Shown here: piece after piece, positions 39,333 to 50,093 of the stretch
How positions within the stretch are numbered: the stretch's first letter is position 1
Layout: every line of letters starts with the position of its first letter
Assembly (NCBI GenBank): GCA_018659375.1
Contig: JABJMO010000064.1
Coordinates: 1-64,000 of the forward strand
Origin: Methanobacteriota archaeon
Lineage (GTDB): Archaea > Thermoplasmatota > Poseidoniia > Poseidoniales > Poseidoniaceae
Length of the DNA: 64,000 nucleotides
Direction of reading: 5' to 3'
Made by a program: the position numbers and the translations under genes
The notes under the pieces: model-generated
Database searches by the model: none
Seen by the model: only the letters and a program-made list of their open reading frames with translations
Told to the model about the DNA's origin: nothing

Positions 39333-40946
39333 TCAAATAGACGCAGGCACAAAAGCACCACCTGATGGATTAAGCCCAACAGTATATATTGATTCAGAAG
39401 TAGTGATTACTTGGGCAAATCCATAACTCGAATCACCGATTAGGTCTGGACTGAATACTAATAAATTAAAGGCAAGTAATGCGGCTACAATCATCATACC
39501 TGAGTGTTTGAAACCAGCCGAAAATCTGCCATTTTGCATTAGTCCTGCCATGGAGCCATTACCGATTGCTTGCATTGTGACACCATAATAGAACACAGTG
39601 ACGAAAAAGAGTGGATCTATCGCCCTTATTGTCATGTTCCCAATATTTGCTCCACCAGAATCTCCGCTCCCTTCATCACCTGAGTTTGATTTTGCAATCG
39701 CTGGAATAAATATCTTACCTAGCAGAGTAATTACCCCTAAGAAAACGAAGTAAGAAGTCCATATAACCGCAATGTATGAGCCAATTGCTCTCGTTCGTTC
39801 TCCTTCTAAGAATTTGATTTCTCTTGAGTCGTTGGCCGCAGTAACCAGAATGTCAGAGATTTTTCCACCAGCCCTATCCGCTTCTGCAATAAGGGTAATA
39901 GCACGTTTAACCAAAGGAGTACCAACACGTTCTGAGAATTGTTTTATCACGTCGCTGAATTTTATCCCCCAACTTAATTGGTCAGACATCTTCTTTACTT
40001 CATCATTAAGCGCACCGTACTCTGATTTTACCAATGTCTGTACAGCAACTGTCATAGAAAGACCACCTTTCCAGTACTCCGCCATATCTCTTAGGAAATC
40101 AGGGAATTTTGCTTCAATTTCATTTTTTCTTGTCTCAACTTTTTCCCAATAGTAAGACGCTGGGTATAGTAGCAAAAAGAAGGTTAAGCCAAAGAAATTA
40201 AGGAAAATCATTGGTCTTAATTCAAGAGGTCCCAATTCTACTTTGGGACCTAACCAGAATGATTTATTGTTCATGTTAGTTGGTATTCCGTCATAAAAGT
40301 CAACAGTCATATCAAATTGTGCTGAACTGATTCTCTTCCCGTCCTCAAGCGAAAATATCGCAATCTCATATCGAGTATCTGGCTCCATATTGTCGACTTC
40401 AATATTACAAACATCACTCGCCTTGCCAGTTTTACCTTCAAAGAAATCAACCAAATTGGCATCGGAATCTCTTATAATTACTGTATAGTTTGTCGGAGTT
40501 GTTGCTTCAACAGTGCAATCGAGAGATAATGGCTGTTGGATTACTACAGTGCCTTTATTTTGTTCTGGCATTCCAGGAACATCAAACGTTTTGGCTTTGG
40601 AGACGAAATTTACCCATGGGCTTTCTGACCATTCTAGATGGTCGGCGTCATCCTGTAATATTGAACATGATTCATTTGCTTGATAAGTTGGTTTGAGGTT
40701 GCCACTAAATTCTGCAGAATAATCGTTGCCAAGGTCATCTTGAGCAGTAGCTCCACAAAACACATTGGTGAACATTGGCTCGCCATTTGCAGTCGGAATA
40801 AATCCAGAATTTGTCACCCACATGATACCCGAAGATAAACCTAAAATTACTGAGAAAAAGATGATGATATACAATTTCTTTAGCGTCTTGTCATCTTTAG
40901 GAAGATCTAGTTCAACAACTAGTTTTTTCTTTTTCTTCCTAGCCAT
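39333..40946 (-). CDS. TadC-like type II secretion system F-domain membrane protein with N-terminal ectodomain
   Basis: T2SSF-like segment FPDFLRDMAEYWKGGLSMTVAVQTLVKSEYGALNDEVKKMSDQLSWGIKFSDVIKQFSERV; flanking TM segments. Confidence 0.75.
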   Translation of the reverse strand: MARKKKKKLVVELDLPKDDKTLKKLYIIIFFSVILGLSSGIMWVTNSGFIPTANGEPMFTNVFCGATAQDDLGNDYSAEFSGNLKPTYQANESCSILQDDADHLEWSESPWVNFVSKAKTFDVPGMPEQNKGTVVIQQPLSLDCTVEATTPTNYTVIIRDSDANLVDFFEGKTGKASDVCNIEVDNMEPDTRYEIAIFSLEDGKRISSAQFDMTVDFYDGIPTNMNNKSFWLGPKVELGPLELRPMIFLNFFGLTFFLLLYPASYYWEKVETRKNEIEAKFPDFLRDMAEYWKGGLSMTVAVQTLVKSEYGALNDEVKKMSDQLSWGIKFSDVIKQFSERVGTPLVKRAITLIAEADRAGGKISDILVTAANDSREIKFLEGERTRAIGSYIAVIWTSYFVFLGVITLLGKIFIPAIAKSNSGDEGSGDSGGANIGNMTIRAIDPLFFVTVFYYGVTMQAIGNGSMAGLMQNGRFSAGFKHSGMMIVAALLAFNLLVFSPDLIGDSSYGFAQVITTSESIYTVGLNPSGGAFVPASI

Positions 40947-40955
40947 TTTTTCACC

Positions 40956-41975
40956 TCACATTTCTTGATCTTTACTGCTCGTATAAACTAATACTGCATA
41001 TGCCAGATGAATCATTGGGATGAATCCTAGAACGATACCATAAAGCATCCCTTCAGACATCTGAGCACCAGAACCTGAAACCCAGAACATAATTACCAGC
41101 ATCACAATAAGGAACAATGGCATTGCTACGGCTACTACAATATATGATTCTGCTAACAAGGCAATTGATTCAAGGAATTGTTGTAGCCTAGTGCGGTTTT
41201 CACGCATGTAATGTTCGGCACGATTAAGGAAATACAATTTGAGATAACCTCCCGAAGATAAGGTTCCAACCATCCCTTGGAAAAACTCAGTCAACCAAAT
41301 TGATGCTGCTCTATCAACACTCATCTTAATCGCGGTAATTAAGTCATAACCCAAGAGGGTGACATCTCGGTAAATTAATCCGGCGTCTTCTGAAACATCT
41401 CCGTAAATGTCTTTATTCATTGCTAATGAACGAAAGATTTTGGCTGGTGTTGCATTTGCTGCAGACATTGCAGCAGTATATGATGCTGCATATGGTAGGA
41501 ACTTTTCGATTTGAGAGCCTCGCCTGTCTGCCTCTCTTTTTGCACCGCCTTTGACAAGTAAGAAGCCTGCATATGGAATGATTGCACCTCCAAGAACTAG
41601 AATTAACAATTTTAGTGGCGGAGGGAAGATTCGTGTTGCATAATCTGGACAACCGTTACCTGGTTTAGATTTATCAATTAATTCTGGTTCCCAGTATTCC
41701 CAATCTAAACACGGGTTGATTGTTGCTGGGTCCTGAAGGTTCTCCCAGAAGGCAATCACCCCTATTTCAGGCAAATAGAAAATCCCTACAATCCCCCAAC
41801 ATACAACAGCGATAGCTATCGAAGTGAAAATTACTGTTGAAAGATATACTTCAGGCATAATCCCCATGGAGCCTTTTACCAGATTCTCTGAGAGTGTGGC
41901 ATCTCTACGGGCGCGTTTTTTCAACACCCTTCCAAGGATTCTATTACAGAATCTTTGCCATGCAGTAAGTTCCAT
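40956..41975 (-). CDS. TadC-like type II secretion system F-domain membrane protein
   Basis: IEKFLPYAASYTAAMSAANATPAKIFRSLAMNKDIYGDVSEDAGLIYRDVTLLGYDLITAIKMSVDRA, C-terminal TM helices. Confidence 0.75.
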   Translation of the reverse strand: MELTAWQRFCNRILGRVLKKRARRDATLSENLVKGSMGIMPEVYLSTVIFTSIAIAVVCWGIVGIFYLPEIGVIAFWENLQDPATINPCLDWEYWEPELIDKSKPGNGCPDYATRIFPPPLKLLILVLGGAIIPYAGFLLVKGGAKREADRRGSQIEKFLPYAASYTAAMSAANATPAKIFRSLAMNKDIYGDVSEDAGLIYRDVTLLGYDLITAIKMSVDRAASIWLTEFFQGMVGTLSSGGYLKLYFLNRAEHYMRENRTRLQQFLESIALLAESYIVVAVAMPLFLIVMLVIMFWVSGSGAQMSEGMLYGIVLGFIPMIHLAYAVLVYTSSKDQEM

Positions 41976-41990
41976 AATTGTATCCCTCTA

Positions 41991-43556
41991 TCAACGCAGA
42001 CCGTCAACACGAGCAAGAATCTCATTCGGACGAACGTAGTATTCTGTAACGATTTGAGATACTTGATCTGCTTTTCTTATATCATTAAGAACCATCCATT
42101 CTAGAATTCTTTTCCTAGTTCTTAATTCTCTGCGCATATCATCTTGTGAATAATTTAATTTAATCATTATCTTCTCTAAGACATATGACTTCCCACTGAA
42201 GACGAAGTCGTCTGAAGTAACATCCCATCTAAACACTTCATTGGTGATAACCTCCAATGAATTAGGATCAATACCGACTATCTCCACAATCTGCTTAGTT
42301 CGTCTTACACGCTGGCCGTTAATCCTAGTTTGAATTTGAATACAACACGCTTCAAGAGCCGGTAATAGAACACGGGGAATATCGATTGGTTTATTTTCAA
42401 GACGGTGGACAAGTGAAGGAACAGAGTCTGCGTGCACTGTAGAATAAGCACAGTGACCGGTAGCCATTGCTTGAAACAGAACATATGCTTCAGCACCACG
42501 AATTTCTCCGACAATGATGTATTCGGGACGCTCTCTCAATGCAGCTTTGAGCAGTTCGAATTCCCCAATCACGCCTTCGGTAGATTCTCCACCAAAACCT
42601 TGCCTTGTTAGACCAGGAACCCAATTAGGTTGAGGTATGTTTACTTCTCTGGTAGATTCAATAGAAACTATTTTCATTTGCCAAGGGATAAATATACACA
42701 TTGCGTTAAGAGTTGTTGTCTTTCCAGAAGCGGTACCTCCGACAAACAGCATTGGAACTTCATTTTGAAACCCTATCCAAAGATAAGCTACCATAAGTGA
42801 CGACATTGTACGGAAAGCAATAATGTCCGCTGGAGAGAAAGGATCTTCTTTGAATCTTCTAATACAGAATGAAGAACCCCTAGTGGAGACTTCGTGACCA
42901 AGTTTCATGACAATTCGAGAGCCATCCATAAGTGTCGCATCCAGTAGGGGATCCGCAACGGAAATGTGCTTACCGCACCGTTGTGCTAATTTGATGACAT
43001 ATGATTCTAGTGAGTGGTCATCTGGCCATAGACATGTAGTTTCTACGGATTCAAATTTGCGATGGTAGGCAAAAATCGGCACATTGGTTCCGTCACAAGA
43101 AATATCTTCGACGTTAGCGTCATTCATCAAAACGTCCATCTCGCCATAGCCGATTAGGTCTCGGCGCAAGTAATAAAAAATCTTAGATTTGGATTTCTTG
43201 TTGATTTTCATGCCGTAAGATTTGATGACCTTATCCATTGCAGTCCTCAGATAAGCTTCTGGGTCAGCATCAATTTCTTCAATATTAGCAGTTAGAGAAC
43301 GGATAAATATGTCTAGTATTTCATCACGATACTCCTCTTCTTTCTTGGTCATTGGCGGTTCGATAATTTGGTAAATGATATTCAAGGTCTGTTTATCACG
43401 GACTACTCTAGCGAACGCGTGCGGAGGCAATACCGGATATTTGTCCAGCTCGTCGTATTGTGCGCGTTGCTGTGCACGCTGCCGTTTTCCGCCGCCGCCG
43501 CGCTTCCCACGTTTCTTTGCCATACCATTACCTCCCGCCGATGCATTCAACGACAT
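41991..43556 (-). CDS. Type II/IV secretion system ATPase (TadA/VirB11/FlaI-like)
   Basis: MLFVGGTASGKTTTLNAMCIFI, VSIESTREVNIPQPNWV, ALRERPEYIIVGEIRGAEAYVLFQAMATGHCAYSTVHADS. Confidence 0.92.
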   Translation of the reverse strand: MSLNASAGGNGMAKKRGKRGGGGKRQRAQQRAQYDELDKYPVLPPHAFARVVRDKQTLNIIYQIIEPPMTKKEEEYRDEILDIFIRSLTANIEEIDADPEAYLRTAMDKVIKSYGMKINKKSKSKIFYYLRRDLIGYGEMDVLMNDANVEDISCDGTNVPIFAYHRKFESVETTCLWPDDHSLESYVIKLAQRCGKHISVADPLLDATLMDGSRIVMKLGHEVSTRGSSFCIRRFKEDPFSPADIIAFRTMSSLMVAYLWIGFQNEVPMLFVGGTASGKTTTLNAMCIFIPWQMKIVSIESTREVNIPQPNWVPGLTRQGFGGESTEGVIGEFELLKAALRERPEYIIVGEIRGAEAYVLFQAMATGHCAYSTVHADSVPSLVHRLENKPIDIPRVLLPALEACCIQIQTRINGQRVRRTKQIVEIVGIDPNSLEVITNEVFRWDVTSDDFVFSGKSYVLEKIMIKLNYSQDDMRRELRTRKRILEWMVLNDIRKADQVSQIVTEYYVRPNEILARVDGLR

Positions 43557-43614
43557 GCATCGGACAACTATAACACTTCGGTGAAAACACTGTATGAAAT
43601 GGCCGCACTAGTAA

Positions 43615-44187
43615 TTAAATGAGGGTACCAAAATCATTTTTGGCAAGGCCAGTCAACCAACTTTGGGATTGGTAAGTTAGATCCTCAAGACTACTTTCGT
43701 TTTTTATGGTGAAATCAGCCGTATTGATGAGATCCATCAAACCCCAACCTGCCTCGCGTTTTTCACGGATTTCAAATTGTGAATAATCGCCATCTTCAGA
43801 GCGACCCCGAGATTGAGTTCTAGCGAATCTAATATCTTTCGATGCTACTATTGCCATACTGCTAAAGTTCACTTGCCACCTGTTCGAGAATATTTCAAAC
43901 TCTGCTGTGCCGCGCATCCCCTCGATGAGTACTAGTGCGTGGGTTAGAAGTAAACTGTCTACTTCATCTGCAAGGCGTACTGCTAGAACTTCTTCACCAT
44001 GTTTAGCTCTTAAATCGGCAGCGACTTCGCCAAATATGTTCGGACTTGGATCAAGGCCTCTTAGGGAAACCTCAGCTCTTACCATGTCCCCCATCGACCT
44101 AACAGGCACGTCTTGATTAGCAATGATCTTAGCGAACTCGCCTTTGCCTGAACCCGGCATCCCGCACACGGCAACCACTTTTCCCAT
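43615..44187 (-). CDS. UPF0200-like P-loop nucleotide kinase
   Basis: KVVAVCGMPGSGKGEFAKIIANQDVPVRSMGDMVR; start placed at MGKVVAV (44187), longer ORF possible to 44253. Confidence 0.75.
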   Translation of the reverse strand: MGKVVAVCGMPGSGKGEFAKIIANQDVPVRSMGDMVRAEVSLRGLDPSPNIFGEVAADLRAKHGEEVLAVRLADEVDSLLLTHALVLIEGMRGTAEFEIFSNRWQVNFSSMAIVASKDIRFARTQSRGRSEDGDYSQFEIREKREAGWGLMDLINTADFTIKNESSLEDLTYQSQSWLTGLAKNDFGTLI

Positions 44188-44259
44188 GGTTGCTGGCGTT
44201 GTTGACACTTCATGAAAGTACCTGTTATTCAATATGAATGGTTCCTCATTCACTATGAA

Positions 44260-45957
44260 TTAGTTATCGAATTCTGCTGCGCCCCATCGTCTATCCATCA
44301 ATTTCCAAAGAACTGCTGAAGCGAATAACAAGAATGCCGATATCGACAGCATTCCAACGTATCCTTGCCTAACCATGCCTTCATCGTACATCGAAGCGGT
44401 TGCCGCTAATCCATCCTCTGAGGCCCTCTCCCACCAATTACCATATAGTGAGACATCACCTTGAGTAAACGACAACAGAAATAATCCGAGGAGAGGCAAT
44501 ACGGTCCCTATCCAAAACCAGATCATAATTGATGCATCAAAGATGGCTTTGTTAGGCCTTAGGCCCATAAGAAATGCAGTTAATGCGACAATGTAAATGG
44601 AGTTGGCAAACATTACAATTATGCTTGTGGGCAGGGATGTCCATTCATCTAAACGCCAGGCCATCAAGATGATGAATATCAATGATATCCAAGAAGTTAT
44701 TATGAAGTATACCAGTACTTTAGCTCTTATTAATTGAGGCACTTTAACCGGCAAGCCGTTCATAAATTCCGGAGAGTCAAGTATTGTCAACCAAGAGTAG
44801 AAATTAAAACCAAAAAAGCCCAAAAACGGCGCATATGACAACAAATTAATGGGGATTGGCGCCTCAGCAAAATCGATTAGCCAAGCCATACCTAACAGCA
44901 CTGCAAGCGGTATTGAGTAAGATACAACCATCTTTTTGATCGAGCCTGAGCGGAATAAATCAACAAATTCTTTGGCGACTATTATCCTTATTTCCCCACG
45001 GCCCAAAAAGGAAAGTCTGCCATACATTGGCCGAAATAAGTCCCCCTTTTCTACAACGCTTACATCAAAATCGTCAATTATTAGCATCGATGAAAAATAA
45101 CCCAATCCAATGCATGAAACAAATCCAATAAGACCGATTAACACATTCTTTTCTGTTTGAATTTGTAATCCTATGAGAATAAACTCAATATCAATTGCGC
45201 CAACTCCAACAATTATACCAAATAGGATTACTGAGAGGGGACCGAAGATAGTGAAAGGTCTACCTCGCATCCACAATGCTGATGCTAAAAAGGAAAGCAC
45301 CAATCCCTGGGCTAAAGTAACTACCATGGCAAACCAAGTCCAAGGCAAACTGGAGTATTCCAGCGGTGTTGTTATACCGAACAAAGTGTCTAATCCCTTG
45401 CCAAGGCCCATTCCTAAGATGATTGGTGATAAAATCAACATAACATAAAACACCAAGTCTTTGACAAAATAAGCAAAGTGAGCCATTGAATTAGGCAGCG
45501 GCTGTAAAGCGGGAGAAGCCAATAAATGATTCTTTGATGCAGTCCTTCTCACTAGAGCATCCCGGCCCATGAAAGCAAATGTGCCCATCCCAAGACTGAA
45601 CATCAATAATGGTAGATGAAGCCCAAAACGTAACTCTTGCCAAGTAAAACTGTTAACGCTAGTCTCGCTAGTTTGTGCAGCAGAATCACCAACTAGAAAT
45701 TGCAAACCAATGGTGGAAACCATGGTGACTAAAGCGAGTAGTAACGGAAATAGGACCATTTGCCTAGCCTTAGCGAACTCTACATTTTTACGGAATTCTT
45801 CTTTGTACATTACTTTAAATGTGGCCAAGAAAGCTGACACACCCCTAAGCGGAGTGAGTAATTTTTTACCCTCCGAAGTAGTACCCAGACTCTCCTCTGA
45901 AATATTGTCATCTAAAGTATCACTCCAACTTATTGAAGAAATAGATGCACCAGACAT
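44260..45957 (-). CDS. ABC transporter permease-like integral membrane protein
   Basis: Many hydrophobic segments; directly downstream of an ABC ATPase. Confidence 0.65.
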   Translation of the reverse strand: MSGASISSISWSDTLDDNISEESLGTTSEGKKLLTPLRGVSAFLATFKVMYKEEFRKNVEFAKARQMVLFPLLLALVTMVSTIGLQFLVGDSAAQTSETSVNSFTWQELRFGLHLPLLMFSLGMGTFAFMGRDALVRRTASKNHLLASPALQPLPNSMAHFAYFVKDLVFYVMLILSPIILGMGLGKGLDTLFGITTPLEYSSLPWTWFAMVVTLAQGLVLSFLASALWMRGRPFTIFGPLSVILFGIIVGVGAIDIEFILIGLQIQTEKNVLIGLIGFVSCIGLGYFSSMLIIDDFDVSVVEKGDLFRPMYGRLSFLGRGEIRIIVAKEFVDLFRSGSIKKMVVSYSIPLAVLLGMAWLIDFAEAPIPINLLSYAPFLGFFGFNFYSWLTILDSPEFMNGLPVKVPQLIRAKVLVYFIITSWISLIFIILMAWRLDEWTSLPTSIIVMFANSIYIVALTAFLMGLRPNKAIFDASIMIWFWIGTVLPLLGLFLLSFTQGDVSLYGNWWERASEDGLAATASMYDEGMVRQGYVGMLSISAFLLFASAVLWKLMDRRWGAAEFDN

Positions 45958-45959
45958 TA

Positions 45960-46736
45960 CTATTCCTCTTCATTTTCCACATCTGTTGGAGAACTTTCAA
46001 CATCTTCAATTGAACGACCCACTAATCGAATGAAAACATCTTCAAGTGTCTCCTCAATATTTTGCTTTAAACCTCTAACAGTGCCTGCTGCCAAAACCTT
46101 GCCATCGTTAATTATCGCCATTCTATTACACATTCTCTCCGCCATTTCAAGTACGTGCGAGCACAAAAATATCGTGCCCCCATCTTTGACATGAGATAAT
46201 AACCACTCACGGCATTTACGCTGATAAATCGGATCTAAATTGGCAAATGGCTCATCTAAAAATAGCAACTTTGGTTTGTGGATGAAGGCAGATGCCAACA
46301 TAACCTTTTGCCGCTGACCTTTGGATAAATCTTTACACATAGTATTACGCTTGTCCTCAAGGCCAAACCATTCCATCCAGTATTCTACCTTGGCATCTAC
46401 CTCGTCTAAATCTCTAAGTTTTGCAACAAATTGCAAAAACTCTACTGGTGTTAAATACGACGGAGGCGATTCAGACTCGGGAACGATACCAATATTGGCT
46501 TTCACCTTTTGAGGGTGTTTAATCGCATCGATTCCTAAGATCTCAATTCGCCCTTTACTTGGTTTCAATTGACCGGTTAGCAATTTTATGAAAGTCGACT
46601 TACCTGCCCCATTCGGTCCAAAAACACCAAAAAATTCTCCCGAGTGAACTTCTACTTTCAACGGATGAAGAGCGATGAAGTCACCATATTTCTTGGCCAT
46701 GTCTACTGCTTTTACCAACGGAGCGGTTTCACTCAT
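45960..46736 (-). CDS. ABC transporter ATP-binding protein
   Basis: FFGVFGPNGAGKSTFIKLLTG, LSKGQRQKVMLASAFIHKPKLLFLDEPFANLDP. Confidence 0.93.
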   Translation of the reverse strand: MSETAPLVKAVDMAKKYGDFIALHPLKVEVHSGEFFGVFGPNGAGKSTFIKLLTGQLKPSKGRIEILGIDAIKHPQKVKANIGIVPESESPPSYLTPVEFLQFVAKLRDLDEVDAKVEYWMEWFGLEDKRNTMCKDLSKGQRQKVMLASAFIHKPKLLFLDEPFANLDPIYQRKCREWLLSHVKDGGTIFLCSHVLEMAERMCNRMAIINDGKVLAAGTVRGLKQNIEETLEDVFIRLVGRSIEDVESSPTDVENEEE

Positions 46737-46821
46737 ATATCTTCTAGAATGTCCTATTCTATGTAATATTGGATTAAGCCATAATCGAATAAACCTTCAA
46801 GGTGATTGCCTTGGCAAGGTT

Positions 46822-47664
46822 ATGGACGCCCCTAAATCCGATGTTTTATCAATTGAAAAGGTAGCAGTAAGCGACGAGGAAATTAACGGTTTTATCGCAT
46901 TAGCAACCATTAATCGGCCAAATAAATTGAACGCCCTTAACTCTGAAGTGATGGAGGCACTGAAAAATTTCTGCAAGTGGGCAGAAGCAGACACCAGTAT
47001 CAGGTGTGTTGTAATTACTGGAGCAAAACCACTGCAACCCGCAGAAGGGAAGCGCCCCAAACCAAACGCCTTTGTTGCAGGTGCAGATATTTCTGAATTT
47101 GTTGATATGGATTCCAGGGCTGCCAAAATAAAATTTACCGATAATGCGGTGGAGGCTATTTGGAATTTAACCAAACCAAGCATTGCTATGATTGATGGAT
47201 TTGCGTTGGGCGGTGGCTGTGAAGTCGCTTGTTCATGTGATATTAGAATCGCCTCGAAGCGGTCTAAGTTTGGCACACCTGAGATAAATTTAGGATTGAT
47301 ACCAGGATATGGAGCAACACAACGATTGAGTAAGTTAATCGGTTATGGAAAGACCCTAGAATTGATTATGACAGGTGAGATGGTTAGTGCTGAAGAAGCA
47401 GAAAAAATCGGGCTGATTAACCAAGTCTGTGCTAATGAAGAATTATATGACATCACCATGAATATGGCGAATGTTATTGCTAGTAAATCGGTATTTATTG
47501 CCAAAGCAGCCAAAAGAACGATTAGAGCTTCGTTGAATAACTCATTAGATGAAGGTGTAGCAATAGAAGCAGACGAATTTGCCAAGTTATTCGATAGTGA
47601 TGACAAGGTGGAGGGCGTGAAGTCATTCATGGCAAGAACTAAGCCAAATTGGCGTGATAGTTGA
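46822..47664 (+). CDS. Enoyl-CoA hydratase/isomerase family
   Basis: FVAGADISEFV, MIDGFALGGGCEVACSCDIRIASKRSKFGTPEINLGLIPGYGATQRLSKLIG; start placed at MDAPKSD. Confidence 0.88.
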   Translation: MDAPKSDVLSIEKVAVSDEEINGFIALATINRPNKLNALNSEVMEALKNFCKWAEADTSIRCVVITGAKPLQPAEGKRPKPNAFVAGADISEFVDMDSRAAKIKFTDNAVEAIWNLTKPSIAMIDGFALGGGCEVACSCDIRIASKRSKFGTPEINLGLIPGYGATQRLSKLIGYGKTLELIMTGEMVSAEEAEKIGLINQVCANEELYDITMNMANVIASKSVFIAKAAKRTIRASLNNSLDEGVAIEADEFAKLFDSDDKVEGVKSFMARTKPNWRDS

Positions 47665-47665
47665 T

Positions 47666-48394
47666 TCAAAATCCAATCACTAAATGCCAAGCAATCGAAA
47701 ATACTGCCACATCACACATAGCGTGAGCAAGCCAAGGAATCCAAATGCTTCTAGTAGTCATGTAGAGCCAAGAAAAAATTATTCCGCCTATAAATAATCC
47801 AAGTGAGCATAGGAAGTTACCCAACGGACTGATGAAATATGATAAGGCAATAGTATGATGAATTGTAAAAATCAAAGCAGAGATGATAATCGGTAGCCAA
47901 TAACCACCAATAAGCTGTTCTAATTTAGTGGTCAAGAACCATCTGAAAAGATATTCTTCAAGGACTGAATTAATGAATATCCAATAAATTATTGCGACAA
48001 AAAATATCTTTTTATTGGTTAATCCAACAGGCTCTAGAATCGATTTTAAGTCACTTGAACTCAATAATTTTTCACCAAGTAAAAAATACGCAGCATAAAT
48101 AACCACACACATTGAAAAACCCAGCAAAGCGGATATTTTCCAACCCCCTGAATTAGTAGGTGAGTATGATACGGACCTCTTTTCAACGATTAAATGCCAA
48201 ACTGCTGGAAGGCCAAACATCCAAATTTTGGTTATAAAAAATACGATTATTGCCAACACTCCAGCTTGGTATACAAATCCTGTCACAACCGAAATTGTTG
48301 GTGCTATTGCAGCAAGCGTAAACCCGAGTAGAGCCAATTTTAGGTTATTGTCTACTACCTTAGAATGGCTTTCAACCATTATCTCAATCCTCAT
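47666..48394 (-). CDS. CPBP-family intramembrane metalloprotease-like protein
   Basis: NSVLEEYLFRWFLTTKLEQ and FTIHHTIALS motifs, multiple TM. Confidence 0.75.
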   Translation of the reverse strand: MRIEIMVESHSKVVDNNLKLALLGFTLAAIAPTISVVTGFVYQAGVLAIIVFFITKIWMFGLPAVWHLIVEKRSVSYSPTNSGGWKISALLGFSMCVVIYAAYFLLGEKLLSSSDLKSILEPVGLTNKKIFFVAIIYWIFINSVLEEYLFRWFLTTKLEQLIGGYWLPIIISALIFTIHHTIALSYFISPLGNFLCSLGLFIGGIIFSWLYMTTRSIWIPWLAHAMCDVAVFSIAWHLVIGF

Positions 48395-49292
48395 CCATTT
48401 GCATTTTTAGTGCTGCTAGGGCATCACTAGCATTGGGATTAGGTAACGGTGGTAATGGCATGGAACCATCTGGTAGTGGAGGCAAGGGCATTCCAGCAAG
48501 ACCCGGTAATTCAGGTAGTTTTACTTTCTTTTCTACCTCTTCAAACCCAGAATCTAACGGTGTTCTCAATTTCAAAATACTGGTTTCATCCAATCTGATA
48601 AATGTGGCACCATAGACATGCCCGGCCTGTGGTTTAAGTGGTTCTTCCAAGATATTTTGACCATGATTGGGGTTTTGTAAAACTCCGACAAGATCTTCTC
48701 CTTCGTTGTGTTGTTCCCACATTTTTACAGTAGATGCACGGATTTCAGCAAGTTGGTTTCTTCTTCGCTTTTCTATACGTTCCCTAATTACTTGATGTTG
48801 TACTCGACGGTTTGATACTGTTAGTTCTATATCTGCGTCTTCAACTGATTCAGGGCTGACCTCAACTACATATTCATCAGCTTGGTGTATATTTTCAACA
48901 GATACTTGAACTTCAGTAAGTTCTTCACCGTCTTGTCGAGGCGTCTCTGCTTCAACTTCTGCTGCTTTTATTTTTGCTAACTTTCGTTGTTTCAAGGACA
49001 CTCCGTCTAAACTTTCTTCTTGTTTGACGGGCAGAGGTATGTCTGATTCCGATGATTCCGCTTCAGCCAAATCATCGCTTAGAACTAAATCTTCTGCGTC
49101 ACCTTGAGCTACTAAATTATGAGTTTGTGCATTTACAGGACTGTTTCCGATGAGCACCCATGTACTGGCTGAGGCGAACGTCAAGCCAATCAAAATCCAT
49201 TTCCCGTCGTCTGATAAACTCGAGGCAGATGTTAGATAAAACAAACCTGCACTAAGGGCAACAAGCCCACACATTGTTCGTAGAAATCCCAT
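48384..49292 (-). CDS. Hypothetical membrane protein with acidic cytoplasmic region and Pro-rich C-terminus
   Basis: Two N-terminal hydrophobic segments; C-terminal LPELPGLAGMPLPPLPDGSMPLPPLPNP. Confidence 0.55.
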   Translation of the reverse strand: MGFLRTMCGLVALSAGLFYLTSASSLSDDGKWILIGLTFASASTWVLIGNSPVNAQTHNLVAQGDAEDLVLSDDLAEAESSESDIPLPVKQEESLDGVSLKQRKLAKIKAAEVEAETPRQDGEELTEVQVSVENIHQADEYVVEVSPESVEDADIELTVSNRRVQHQVIRERIEKRRRNQLAEIRASTVKMWEQHNEGEDLVGVLQNPNHGQNILEEPLKPQAGHVYGATFIRLDETSILKLRTPLDSGFEEVEKKVKLPELPGLAGMPLPPLPDGSMPLPPLPNPNASDALAALKMQMDED

Positions 49293-49322
49293 GTCCCTCG
49301 TCTCATTCCAATTGGTTCTAAT

Positions 49323-49991
49323 TTATGATGCTGATGGCATTTGGTTGAATAAGTCGATTAAAGCCTTAGTTCTGTGACTGAACTTTTGTTTGATTTCAGA
49401 GTCAACACCACCGAATGTTTTGCCGTGTGTACTAAACTCTCCGTAATTACCGGGACTTAGCGGGTTTAATTCTGCATCTAAATCGTATGGAATAAAAATT
49501 GGATCATATCCAAATCCATTACCTTCCATTGCCTCCAGTGAGATATGTCCTGGACAAATACCCTCGCCAATAATAACTTCACCATTTTTCCACAAAGCGG
49601 CAATTGCCTTGAAGTGGGCAGAGCGTAAATTAGCCGAGGAAACTGGATCTGCTGAATTAAGATGAGATAGTAATCTTAGCATTCCAGCATTACCAATAGT
49701 TGAATGAGCGAAGGATGAGTAAACCCCGGGAAAGCCATGGAGGGCATCAACAAATAATCCTGCATCCTCTACTAAGATCATATCTCCATCACTAAAATCA
49801 CGTGGAATAAAGTTCATTGCTTGATTGATTTTTGATTTCGCCACTGTAATTAAATTTTCAGCCTGCGGTTCATAAATCAACTCTTGATCAACGGTTAATT
49901 GTCTGACTGAGTAACCTATTTGTTTCAAATGATGTTCTGCCTCAGCTAACTTACCTTGATTAGTAGTCAAAAACCAAACGGTATTGCTCAT
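49323..49991 (-). CDS. XTP/dITP pyrophosphatase (RdgB/HAM1 family)
   Basis: WFLTTNQGKLAEAEHHL, LVEDAGLFVDALHGFPGVYSSF, GFGYDPIFIP. Confidence 0.9.
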   Translation of the reverse strand: MSNTVWFLTTNQGKLAEAEHHLKQIGYSVRQLTVDQELIYEPQAENLITVAKSKINQAMNFIPRDFSDGDMILVEDAGLFVDALHGFPGVYSSFAHSTIGNAGMLRLLSHLNSADPVSSANLRSAHFKAIAALWKNGEVIIGEGICPGHISLEAMEGNGFGYDPIFIPYDLDAELNPLSPGNYGEFSTHGKTFGGVDSEIKQKFSHRTKALIDLFNQMPSAS

Positions 49992-50093
49992 GACGGTGCT
50001 AGGACCGTCAAGTTATCATGTCTATCGGTTAAACACTAAATTCAAACTAATAACAACGGATAATTTAACACTACAACAAGATTGGAAAAAAAC

